In this document: positions 1-10,886 of the stretch, piece after piece
Layout of the letters: each line of letters opens with the position of its first letter
Position numbering within the stretch: the first letter of the stretch is position 1
NCBI GenBank assembly: GCA_014925825.1
Contig: JACGCK010000168.1
Coordinates: forward strand, 33,264 to 97,263
Direction of reading: 5' to 3'
DNA: 64,000 nt
Origin: Pholiota molesta
Lineage: Eukaryota; Basidiomycota; Agaricomycetes; Agaricales; Strophariaceae
Translations under genes and position numbers: made by a program
Notes under the pieces: generated by a model
What the model saw: only the letters and a program-made list of their open reading frames with translations
Databases searched by the model: none
What the model was told of the DNA's origin: nothing

Positions 1-282
1 ATAATACAACGTCCAGTTCTGGTCTTTCAAACTCTGCAAGAAAGTGTTCTTCCGAATCGGCAAATCGCGCTGCTGGAGCTGACCATACGCTCTGACGCAT
101 TGCTCGTCCAGCGTGTTGACTCTGGACGGCAGACGTCCTTCGAGGCCGAAAGCTTCACGTTCTGCGGGAGGAAAGCCCATGCCTTTGTTAAAGCGGGGCG
201 ATGTCAAGAGTGTGTGCCCTTTCAACGCGATACGCTGAGAGCCGATGAGATGGGCGGGCTTGTGTGAATGGAGGACGTTCAT
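1..282 (-). CDS. NAD-type malic enzyme, N-terminal fragment
   Basis: Partial gene running off the left edge; the ATG is at 282 and 94 codons remain open to base 1. The first residues carry the malic-enzyme N-terminal pattern: a TSPRFNKGMGFP stretch, then AEREAFGLEGRLPSRV and an LDEQ motif. Enzymes of this family oxidatively decarboxylate malate to pyruvate and CO2; fungal members with this N-terminus are usually the mitochondrial or cytosolic NAD(P)-linked enzyme. No strong mitochondrial presequence is visible from this start, and an upstream exon cannot be excluded. It is divergently arranged with the lectin gene at 1100. The catalytic domain lies outside the window, so cofactor preference cannot be judged. 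Confidence 0.8.
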   Translation of the reverse strand, partial: MNVLHSHKPAHLIGSQRIALKGHTLLTSPRFNKGMGFPPAEREAFGLEGRLPSRVNTLDEQCVRAYGQLQQRDLPIRKNTFLQSLKDQNWTLYY

Positions 283-1099
283 TGTCGAGAGGTAGGTGAT
301 AGTGGGACGTCGTTATCTCACTGGATATGGGTAGGTCTATTTTGAACACTGAACTGCACCTCCGATCCGGTCATGTGGGCCCACGCCGTTGCCTGAACAA
401 GTCTGCGCAAAGGAAAGGTGAAATCAGCATAAAAGACGTTAGAAAGAATTCATGACATACGATGGTGCGTAGCTTGATATTTGAACCTGGTAGCTGGAAC
501 GGTGGAGCGATAGGCTTATAATTGTCGGCTTGACATGCGATTCAGAACCTAAATAAAAGGATCTGAGAAATCCACGCTGGTGGCTCCGAACTACTTTGCT
601 AATCCGGAAGTGGGAACGTCGCAATGTTAAACGTTTGAATCTTCTACTGATTCGCTGCTGAGAGCTTCATTGCCAGCAAATTAAAAGCTTCAGTAAAGCC
701 AGAGCCTTGGTCCGGGTTTCAAAGCATTTATGAAGATCATTGCAATGTTGTTGCAATGGGACCCAAAATCGATGTGATATTAGGGGAAAATTCCTCGTTC
801 TTGTTTCCAAAGACTTAGAAGCAGAGTTTGAAGTTGGTTTGAGGCAATGAAAGGGAGAACACAAGGTGAATATGAAGGTTTTTCTGCGACTGCGAATCCA
901 AGTTTGCATTTGTTAGTCACGTGATTCAAACATTCGTGGCAGCGTCGCTCCGCTCGCCACAACTCTTCAGAGCCCTCACTTCCCGCAGATATATCCCCAC
1001 CCGTCTCGCACCGAGCGGCAAGAAAAGCGACGGGCTTCCATTAACTGGCGCACCAACGACAAACCGACGCCGAAGAGCCGAAGAGCGACCTCTCGCACA
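283..1099. other. Intergenic region between divergent genes
   Basis: About 0.8 kb between the starts of the malic enzyme (minus) and the lectin receptor (plus). It should hold both promoters. Only short open frames without recognisable motifs are present, and I see no clear TATA box, repeat or RNA gene. Confidence 0.5.
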
Positions 1100-2628
1100 A
1101 TGTTTTCGCGGTGTTCGAGCATAGCCTCGGTCGCGCTTCTGCTTTCATTTGCGAGCCTATTCATCGGGACTGCCCTGGCGGCGACGGATGACAAGACACG
1201 GCTAGGGAATAGTACTATTGATAGGGTGCGTCTTGTTGGCTCTGTGGACGCCCGAGGCACGGTGGACTGACTGGATGCATAGACGTTGCAACTTCGCACA
1301 CATTCAATATACGCTCCGTACATCGACCAGGATCTGCAGAATAGGTGCGAGGCGTTCTAAGCTGCTCTTTGGTTGGTGCTAAAGGTGACTCTGCTGATGC
1401 AGGTGGTGGGATTTTGGTGCTGATGCATACGTCGTATGTCCTATTCCAATCAATATCCGCAACTACTCATCGACTTGCACAGAACACGAACAAGTACATC
1501 CGACTCACAAGAAATCGACCATCCCAAATGGTTTGTACATTGTGTTGCTTTTCTTCATTTTATTTCCATTGACACTCGTCCTCAGGGATGGCTATGGTCC
1601 CGACTCGCACTCACTGCCTCCAACTTCGTCATCGAAGTCGAGTTCAAAGTCTCCGGCGACCCATCCCACCTGTATGGCGATGGTCTCGCGATGTGGCTAA
1701 CAAAGGACCGAGCAGCTGAAGGTCCAGTATTTGGCAGCAAAGGTGCGTGATGACCCTCCTTCATTCGTATGTATCTGCCTGACACTTTCCCCGTAGACCA
1801 ATTCACTGGACTTGGTATCTTCCTTGATACATATGCAAACGAAAAACACACATATTCCTTCCCTCGCATTGTGGGTATCCTCGGCGATGGTAAGATGAAA
1901 TACGACTTTGGCCGTGACGGCGAGGGCCAAGAACTCGGGTCTTGCTCGGTATGTGTCTCCTGGATTATTCTACAAGGCGTTGACTCATTATCTGCTTAGG
2001 CCAACTTCCGACGAACAAACGTGGCCACGAAGCTGAAAGTGACCTACGTGAAAGACACTTTCCTCGATGTGGGTCTCAATCTGCTATGCAAATACGTTGG
2101 ATCTAATTTTATTTATTTAGGTCAAGATCCAATATAAGGCATGGGACGACTGGACAGACTGCTTCCACGTCGAGAAAGTAGCTCTGCCCACTAACCCCTT
2201 CCTCGGCTTCTCAGCCATGACGGGCGATGTCTCCGACGCACATGAGTACGCACCCTTCTCCTTGATTCAATCCATTTGCTAATCAATGTCCTTCACACAG
2301 CATCATCTCCGTTAACTCTTACTCCGCCATCCTCTCGCAGCCCGAAAGCGCGCCAAACAAGCACAAGAAGACCTCCATCTTCGCGTCTGCGCACCCCGAC
2401 GCCGCACCCGGCGCCGGGACCTGGCTCGGCCTCCTCTTCAAGCTCATCCTCCTCGGCGGTGTCGTCGCTGGAGGGTATTATGGGTGGCAGGAGTATCAGC
2501 GGCGGCAGCGGTACGGTGGATTCGGAGGTGGCATGGGCGGAGGAGGCATGGGCGGTGGCAGCGGGTATGGGATGCGCAGTGCAGGTGTTGGAGGCGGGTT
2601 TGGAGATTATGGCGGCAAGCGGTATTAG
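1100..2628 (+). CDS. Legume-like (L-type) lectin cargo receptor, VIP36/Emp47 family
   Basis: Exons 1100-1225, 1283-1344, 1403-1433, 1483-1530, 1586-1742, 1797-1948, 2000-2068, 2121-2245, 2301-2628. The protein starts with a hydrophobic signal peptide (about residues 9-28, ending near ALA). A luminal L-type lectin domain follows, with a WWDFGADAYV strand, SQMGWLWS, a YGDGLAMW metal/sugar-site motif, GLGIFLDTYAN and a closing HDIISVNS strand. A single membrane segment (LLFKLILLGGVVAGGYYGW) and a short Gly-rich cytosolic tail ending in KRY complete it. Family members cycle between ER and Golgi and carry N-glycosylated cargo. The tail has no classical KKXX ending. Exons 2-4 are short (62, 31 and 48 nt), and the reading frame only holds with this splicing. 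The family call is strong; the exact orthologue (Emp46/47 versus VIP36) is not resolved. Confidence 0.9.
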
Positions 2629-3157
2629 GTCCTGTCGAAGTTGAGAGCTACCTATCAGTGTTCGCGTTAATTAGCTAGCTTAGCATAGCTGTATTGATTG
2701 GATGGAGGCGTTGTATATGGTGGAATGTTATTTATCTATTATCCGCGCGCACATGTTTTATTTTCTTTCTATCTATCTTTCTTGTTGACTCCAGAGTGAA
2801 GATAGCGATCTGGTCATTATTAAGCGCCTGTGTTTGCAATTCAATCATCAGTGACTTGGTCGATTATTTGGTGTGGCCAAACAAAGCGTATCAGGAGCCA
2901 AAAAATAATGCTGTACGAAACGAAGGTTTCTCCTCAACACCCAACGCGTCCGCCATAACTGGCTTCGCACACCCTCTCCACCGCATTTCCACTCTCTCTA
3001 GCTTCCGTTTTATCCAAGAACCGTCCCGAACTGTCCAGAATCTCGCAAGATCGAGCCACGTCGACCCGTTGCATACCCACGCGAAACGAAACACGCTTCT
3101 ATGTGCGCTGACGCTGCCCGCCAACGTCCGTAATCCGTCGTATCCGGCCTATACAAG
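2629..3157. other. Intergenic region
   Basis: About 0.5 kb between the lectin stop codon and the SWR1 start, in tandem orientation. It should hold the lectin 3' end and the SWR1 promoter. Overlapping open frames show no recognisable motif. Confidence 0.4.
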
Positions 3158-6100
3158 ATGTCTACGAACGGCATGAATGACTTCGCCTCCGAGGACGCCG
3201 GCGTGGGCGCTGGTAATCGTGCAACATCGACCGCGAGGAGAAACTTGAATGGGACGCGTGTGGTGATGAGGGCGAGGTCTGCTGCTGGATTGCATGCGGC
3301 CGGGGGGAGTGTGCATGGAGGGCTGGCGCCTGTGGAGGTCACTGCGGAGATGGTGCAAGCTGCCCGTGTCGCATTGCTCGTTGAAAAGCAACGTAGCTTG
3401 GAGGATACCGTTGACAGGCATGATGACAAGGTGCGTCGCCGTCTCGACGTATTCTTTCGCGTTCAGACTTGACGATTTAATGCGGTTTCTAGGTTAGGGA
3501 GTTGTTTCATATGGAGAATTTTAGAAACATGCTTCTATACGACCCCAAGGTGCGCGAAGCTGTTGAACTGCTTAAGAACATGAGCTGACCACCAAAATAG
3601 ACGGCCAAAGAAGATAACACAGCTGTGTTCCGAGAGGTTTGCTATCCTATCCTTTCATGTCATAAAGCATCCCATATTAATAAAGATACTAGTATAAAGC
3701 CACATACGACCTTGTCGAAAATGCAGCACCCGTTGCAGGCCCATCTCGACAAACCCGTGGAAGAGCCAACGAACGCCGTCAAGTCCTCAAAAGCGCTGCT
3801 ATATCCGCTCCTGTCCCGTCATTACCCGCTAAACGGAAACCCAAAAACAAAAAAGCAGACAATACCGACCTAGAAAATATCCTCATTAGCGCTGCTCGAA
3901 GCTATAAAGGCAAAGGCAAACAAAAGGAAGTGGTTCCAGAGACAGAACCTCTTGCGCCCGCCGTGGCGGAGCAATCTTTCACGGATTTGGAATCAATATC
4001 TGCTCCAGCTCCAGCTCATGAAGAATCGGCATCGATTACCATAGTACGGCGAAAATCTGACAAACAATCGCATGTCCTATCCCCTCTAACGCCACGGGTC
4101 CTGCCTGAGAGTGCACCACCCGCCCCAATTGCAGAACAACTTCCCCACGATTCGATATCGACTCACCGAATACCAGAGCGGAGGACGAAAGGAAATACAC
4201 GCACACCCAATTCAAAAAGGCCTGCGCCCGTCTCTGTAGACTCACTCGAGCTAGCAGAAAAGCTCGACTCTGGTGTTGCAACCGATGCCGCAGACGAGCC
4301 ATCATTTGTGTGTCCTCCGATGGCAGTGGACCCGCAACCGCCACAGATCGCGCAAACATCATTGGAGCCGTTAGCACTACGAGATGGTTTGATCTCTACT
4401 GGTCTGAATAGGCGGAGTGGACGTTTGAGAGAACCACCGCCTGCTAAGCCGCCACCAAAATCGCCTGTTAAGCATAAGGTAAGTTTAATTTCAATGCATA
4501 AATCCTCTCCTTGCTCGATCTTAACGTTTGATATTACTCAGGTTCGACCGTCCTTATCCGAAATACAACCACCACCATTACTTTCTCCTCCAGCGGTGTC
4601 AGCGCCGCCTGAATCGCCTGTCAAATTCAGCATTAAGCGGATCAAACTAATCGTCCGTCGCCCACCACCGACGCTCACAGACCCCCGCCAACGGCCCCCT
4701 CCGCCCAAATTCAACCACTCCCTTCCCGACTTCCTGCACTCCTACATCTCGCTCGACGAGCAACAGCCCGACGCCGATGCCGAAAAGCTCGCGAAGGAAG
4801 CCAAGGCCGAGGCCGCCATCCGCGAGCGCGTGCAGCGCTTCCACGACGACGGCCGGTTCATCCCCGGCACGGACGCGCTCTTCGGGACGACGCCGTCCGA
4901 CGTGCCGTATGTCCCCCCGACGCGCACGACGCGCGATATCTGGGACGACGTGGTGGAGGCGGCCGTCGCGCAGGCGAAGGCGCGGCCGAAGAAGTCGGTG
5001 GGCAGGGTGGTCGCGGCGCAGATTGCGGGGAAGGTGCAGGCGCACTTTGGGGCGAAGGAGTCGAAGAAGACGAAGGCGGGCCATGCGGAGGAACGCCGCT
5101 TGCGGAATTTGGCGAAGAGTACGATGAAGTTGGTTATTGCGGAGTGGAAGAAGGCAGTTTATGTGCGTGTTTCATTTCAATTTTTCTCGGTTGGAGGGGG
5201 AAATACTGACTTGATTGATGTATTATGTGTAGCATATCCGCGAGAAACAACGGTTAGAACTCGAGGCGGAGGAGAGGAGGCTTGGGCGCGCACATCTTGC
5301 TTCTATCTTGGACCAGTCAGGTCAGATCTTGGAGACGCAGCAGGGTGATTTGTCACGCGGTGATTTGTACGGTTCACGGAGTCGCTCTGGGAGTATTGGA
5401 GACCTCGGAGATGAAGAGGACGAGGAGGATGAGGATGAGGATGAGGATGAAGAAGAGGGAGATGATGGCGAGGAGGACGACAACGAAGATGGAGATCTCG
5501 AGCACCAGTCTTCAATGAGCGTTCGTTCCGGCACAGAGGACGTTGAAGATGACGGAGATGGTCAAGATGATGACGAAGGCGAAGGCACCTCTCTTTTACT
5601 CTTTGACAATATTCCGACGCACACATCTACTTTGCCCACTACACCGTCTGGAACGTCAGGAACATCAGCCAGCACGCCAGCCGAGCTACAGGAAAACGAA
5701 GTCCCCGAGGCATCGACGTCCCAGTTGTTGAATGGCAAAGGTAGCAGCGCCCTTGATGCCATTATGATGTATGCGGACTCGGATTCGGAGACGGATCTGG
5801 GAGATCTTCTCCAAGCCGAATCTTCACCTGTAAAGCCTCCTGCGACGGCTCGTGTAACCGATACTCAAGACGGTGCTAGAATGGAGGATGTCCAGTTGCC
5901 CTTGGCTGTTCCGCTCAACATCACAGACCAAGACGAGGACCTTGTACAAGTAGGTCCGATGGACGATACCCGAAGGTCTATATCACCCTCTACACTTGCG
6001 AATGCCGATAAAGATGCCTCTCGATCGCGTACACGTTCTCATTCCCGTGAAGTTCGATTCCATTCGCCAAATACGGAGGAGAATCAGCCCGGAGTGGATT

Positions 6101-9100
6101 TCGCTGGAGATGGCCTCGATCTCGACGGCGACCAAAGTCGAGTAGACGATGAAAATGGCTCAGAGTCGTTCGATGTGCCCATGGAATCTGTGGCTGATCA
6201 AGAGGAGGCAGAGAGACGCACAGACGAAGATGGCGATGCAGAGAAGGAAATCCAACAAGTGGAGGAAAACGAGGCGCAGGAGGCTGAGCCGGAGGAAGAG
6301 AAAGAGAAAGATGAGGCAGACGCTGCGGAGGATGTCGATCTTGAAGCACAAATTCCTGAATACCTCAAACCATACGCTGTTGCACCTGTAGAATGGGATC
6401 CCGATACCAAAGTAACACCCCCACTGTTACTGCGAGGCGTGTTGCGTCCATATCAGCAATCCGGTTTGGAGTGGCTAGCGAGCTTGCATGTCAATAAGCT
6501 TAACGGCATCCTGGCTGATGAGATGGGGCTAGGGTACGTCTTTCAACGTCTGCATATAGCCATCGATCTGATTTATGTTATGTAGGAAAACGATTCAGAC
6601 GATTTCTCTCCTGGCGCATCTTGCTTGTGACCGCGGCATATGGGGTCCACACCTAATCGTAAGCGTCTTTTTTCTGCTACTTTGGAAGTTTTGAAGACTC
6701 AAGAGAGGATTAGATTGTTCCGACGAGTGTGCTTTTGAATTGGGAAATGGAGTTCAAAAAGTTTTTGCCAGGCTTTAGGGTGCTGAGTTACCATGGCTCG
6801 ACCAAACGACGTAAGGAGCTACGGCAAGGTTGGAACGACAAGCACCATTTCAACGTCTGCATCACGTCATACACTCTGGCCAGCAGAGATGCCCATATCT
6901 TCAAGCGGAAGGCTTGGTATTATATGATCCTCGACGAGGCGCATATGATCAAGAACTTCAAATCGCAACGATGGAATATTCTTCTTATGTTCAGATCCTA
7001 CCGACGCCTACTCTTGACTGGCACGCCTCTGCAGAACAACCTGACTGAACTTTGGGCGCTTCTCCAGTTTTTGATGTCAGGTGCCAATTTCGCCAATCTC
7101 AAGGAGTTCGGCGAATGGTTTTCTAGTAAGCACACTTTCGAATTCCTTGCAGCGTAATGTTGAATGTCTTTTTCTAGATCCCCTGGAGAAGGCAATTGAA
7201 ATGGGCAACGCTTTCGATGACGCTACGATGCAAACAGTCTCTAAACTTCACACTGTCTTGCGACCATATCTGCTCCGTCGCCTCAAACGTGACGTCGAGA
7301 AGGAGCTTCCCAGCAAGTTCGAGCACCTCACTCTATGTCCTCTTTCCAAGAGGCAGCGTTTTCTATACGACGAGTTCATGTCGCGGGCGCAAACTCGGGA
7401 CGCCTTGGAGTCGGGTGTCTACCAGAAGATCGCCAATATCTTGATGCAGTTGCGCAAAGTCTGCAATCACCCAGATCTCTTCGAAGTCCGCCCAATCGTC
7501 ACTTCCTTCGCTATGACTCGCTCGGCTATCGCGGATTATGAGATCAAGGAACTGCTTGTCCGAAGGCGATTGTTGGGCGACGAAGATGACTACGTCGACC
7601 TAGATGTTGTCGGTCTAAAATTTATTGATCGACAAAACGTCTCGTTGCTCAGTGCTGTAGAAACTCGCCGGCTGGACGCAACGTCCTCATTCTCTCATTT
7701 CTCTGAAGCTACGGGCGAGCCTCCGCCTAAAGATACCCGTACCATGGCTGGCTATCTCAAATATTCCGCATACATGAAACGAGCGAGCCTTGCCGCTCGT
7801 CGATCGCACATGGGCTACCTCAACAAACTTCGCTGCTCTCAGATCCCTATCTTCAGTGAGGAATGCCTCTCTGTTGTCAGGCGGATGGCCACCTCCATCC
7901 TTCCCTTCTCTAACATCGACCTTCGGTGTAATTACTTGGAACGTGTGGACCACATCAACCAAGCGGTCAAATCATACGAAAGACGAGCACAGGACATGGC
8001 CCCTCTAATCGACCGCTTTGCCTTTGTCACTCCCCCTGTGATTGCTTTGGGTATGCCCCGAATTGCTCTCGCTGGGTATGAGGACACAATCATGCAACAG
8101 CCTTTGGACTTTGATGCAGTTCTTCATCGTGCCTCCGTCAAGCTGCAAATTGCGTTCCCTGATCCATCCCTCCTACAGTGGGACTGCGGAAAATTGCAGA
8201 AGCTAGCAGAGCTACTTCGCGAGAAGAAGGCAGGCGGGCATCGAATCCTCATCTTCACGCAGATGACCCGCATCCTCGACATCCTTGAGATCTTTCTCAA
8301 TTTCCACGGGTATTTATACCTGCGTCTTGATGGAGCCACGAAAATCGAGGATCGACAGTACATAACGGAACGCTTCAACGCCGACCCTAGGATCTTCTGC
8401 TTCATTGCTTCGTCGCGATCCGGTGGAGTTGGCATCAAGTATGGCGTCTATCTGATTGATCCGACCGACCTTCACTGAATTCTCTTTCTAGCTTGACTGG
8501 AGCAGATACAGTGGTCTTTTACGACAGTGACTTCAATCCGCAGATGGATAGGCAGTGCGAGGATCGGTAAGTCTCTTATCAGCGTATCGATGTCAATTGA
8601 ATATCACAGGCTAAAATTTCATGGCATATAGGGCACATCGCATTGGTCAAATTCGCGATGTACACATCTACCGATTCGTCTCAGAACACACCGTCGAGGA
8701 AGCGATGCTCCGCAAAGCCAACCAAAAGCGCTCTCTCGACGAGCTCGTCATTCAAAAAGGCGAATTCGACTGGCGATCTCTGTTCAGCGAGGATGAAACT
8801 GCCTTGACGAAAGCGTTGGGCGACTACGAGGACGCTGAGGACCGACACGCTGCCGCAGTCGCTGCACGAGAGGAATTCTCACTCGTAGGCCAGGATGAGG
8901 CTGATTTCGAGGACACGGAAGCTGCTGCTGTTGCGAGCAGCGGCAGGCGTGCGACTTCTACGCCTGTTGACGCGGAGATGGCGTTTGATAATCTCCCTGA
9001 TGTCGAGATGGGTGGCATTGATGGCGAGGACGGCGAGGAAGAGGACGAGGATGAACAGGGCGGATCCGTGGTGGAATACATGCTCAAATTCATCGAGGAG

Positions 9101-9133
9101 GACTACGAGTATTTCCGTGAATGGCGACTATAA
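3158..9133 (+). CDS. SWR1: SWR1-type ATP-dependent chromatin remodeller (helicase)
   Basis: Eleven exons: 3158-3430, 3493-3549, 3601-3636, 3693-4478, 4542-5162, 5233-6533, 6586-6658, 6714-7125, 7178-8438, 8492-8566, 8632-9133; 1798 residues, a usual size for Swr1. Swr1 is the motor of the complex that exchanges H2A for H2A.Z in nucleosomes. The order fits: a disordered Pro/Ser-rich N-terminus, a basic HSA region around residues 550-640, a very acidic stretch (from base 5415), then the Snf2 ATPase with motif I DEMGLGKT near residue 1020, motif II DEAH near 1123 and [10 protein letters not shown] long insertion separates the two lobes before the ILIFTQMTR strand, as expected for the Swr1/Ino80 group. 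Motif VI (AHRIGQ) follows an intron at 8567-8631. The HSA domain plus split ATPase favours Swr1 over Ino80. The 63-nt intron at 4479-4541 keeps frame and lacks stops, so retention would give a longer protein. Confidence 0.93.
5415..5460 (+). repeat. Acidic-codon (GAG/GAT) repeat inside SWR1
   Basis: Imperfect run of GAG, GAC, GAT and GAA codons encoding an uninterrupted Asp/Glu stretch in the segment between the HSA and ATPase domains. Acidic stretches of this kind in Swr1 relatives are thought to contact histones. The repeat is prone to length change. Confidence 0.7.
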
Positions 9134-9551
9134 TCATCTATATGTGCATTTTGGCATTTTATCACACTCTTTATTGATTGGACTTGGCTTTGATTCATTT
9201 GTTGTACATACAATGCACGCGCGTTTTTGTAATTTACGACGATACTTACTAATAATACCAGTATACTTCCCTACTCTATCATGTACGATATGGTTTATTC
9301 TATTCTTGAACCTGATGATGTGAAAAGAGCAGATTGTGTTGCATAATAGGCCCGGATTATGATTATTGAGTGATGGGCTTGCGAGTTTTGTTGGAACCCA
9401 AAGAAACGAGACGAATAAAGCAATGAAAGCAGCACAGCGATGGGAATGAACACTAAAAATAAACTATAAGCGAACATCAGTCATTTTATACCAGGATTGA
9501 AAGAAATATGCGTACATACACAATTGGACGCAATACAGATACAATCATTAA
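9134..9551. other. Intergenic region between convergent genes
   Basis: About 0.4 kb, AT-rich, between two stop codons facing each other. It presumably holds both 3' untranslated ends. No other feature is seen. Confidence 0.5.
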
Positions 9552-10886
9552 TCAAGAATCAAGTTTAGATTCCAGTGTCTTCATCAAATGCAAAAGCTTG
9601 GCCTCGTAGGGAGCGAACATTTTGTTAAATTCCGCCGCGGAGGTAGGTGGGGGATCTTCAGTTGTTGGGTTTGCTGCAGCATCGACGACACTCTGCGCAA
9701 TAATATCTTGAAACTTCGGTGTGCGTTGAACAGGCGTGCGCGACTGTTTTCTATTATTGGTTTGCGATGCAATGTTCGTCGCGTTCATTTGTGATGGCAA
9801 TGCATCAATTGGGGTCGTAGGAGATATAGTCGGAGTCATAGGAGAGAAGGGCGGGGGCGAGCCACGACGTGCTTGCATCTGAGAAACTCTGAGCAAAGGA
9901 GGCTGTTTGTGAGACAGAATATCGGGCTGTGGAAGCGGACGACTCGGCGGTGACTGCTCCTGTTTCGTGTTTTCACGGTAATACGAGTGCGTCCCCGCAT
10001 ACGCAACGACCGGAGGTGTAAACGGGGACGCACCAGGCGATACCGTCTTAAGCACGGGCGAGGGCGAGGGCGTTATGGTGTTGGCGGGCGTCGGTAGACG
10101 ATTGGCCTCTTGCATCCTCTGTTTTTTCAACTGAATTTGCATGTGCGTCACCCAGTCCACGACATCAGTATAGGTTGCACCTGTGGGCTTTACCATTGTC
10201 GCCCACAACCTGACTTTTTCAGGTGATGGTTCAAGTTCCATGCCGAGCAGGGCTGCCAGCTGCATTCGTACTGACTCGTTTAGAGAAGAAAAACCTGTTG
10301 TACGAATGGTAAGCATTTAATTATTCGAGTTGAATCTGAATCGACAACGCGGGTATAAATGTATGCATGTTTTATGCATTTTATAGTCACGTCTTCACCG
10401 CCGTGATTGAAGAGATACAGGTAGAAGAAACTTACGTGAAGGTGTTCCTTCATCGTGCGCTCGTGGGGCATTCAAGTGTGCTTTGAGCCAGGTTGTAAGG
10501 CTTGGGAGCGTGTAGTAATCACATCCTGGGATGCTCTGAGATTCGAAATTTTACTTTTCAGTCCACGACGTTCGCAAGAAAGAATTCCCGTTATTACCAG
10601 GATATTATCAAAACACTCACATGTAGTTTAGCCAGTAGACTCTTCCTCATCGCGAGATCTGGCTCTTGGCCTTGCCATTTCGCTGCATATTCTATGTGGT
10701 TGCAAGAAACATGTTGAGTTTACACTTTCGTGATAGCGATCATTGATTGCCGTTATTACCTTGCAGCAGGGCATAGCCGGCCTTTGGCAGAGTGCGTCTC
10801 GGCCGTTTCTTTGACTCTTGTGGTTGGCTAGACGGTCCTGCGACAGGAAATACTGTCGCTGTAGAAGATTGAGGAAGTTGAGACAT
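9552..10886 (-). CDS. Uncharacterised protein with possible homeodomain-like N-terminal helices
   Basis: Exons on the minus strand: 10886-10760, 10691-10621, 10535-10436, 10294-9552; 346 residues. The start was chosen because it opens a frame that joins cleanly through three introns to the long last exon. After a Ser/Pro-rich start comes a basic KKRPRRTLPKAGYALLQEY stretch, then helix-forming segments ending in LTTWLKAHLN. This resembles in outline the arm plus helices of a homeodomain, but the canonical WFxNxR signature is missing. A second Trp-rich segment (VRLWATMV, YTDVVDWV) follows. The remaining two thirds are Pro/Ser/Thr-rich and probably disordered, with a short C-terminal helix (FNKMFAPYEAKLLHLMKTL). 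Nuclear regulator is a guess only; I do not recognise the family. It converges on SWR1. Confidence 0.6.

Noticed and set aside
4647..5084. Minus-strand 145-codon open frame opposite SWR1
   Set aside because: It is Arg/Leu-rich and explained by the GC-rich antisense of the SWR1 HSA region; it shows no motif or splice context.
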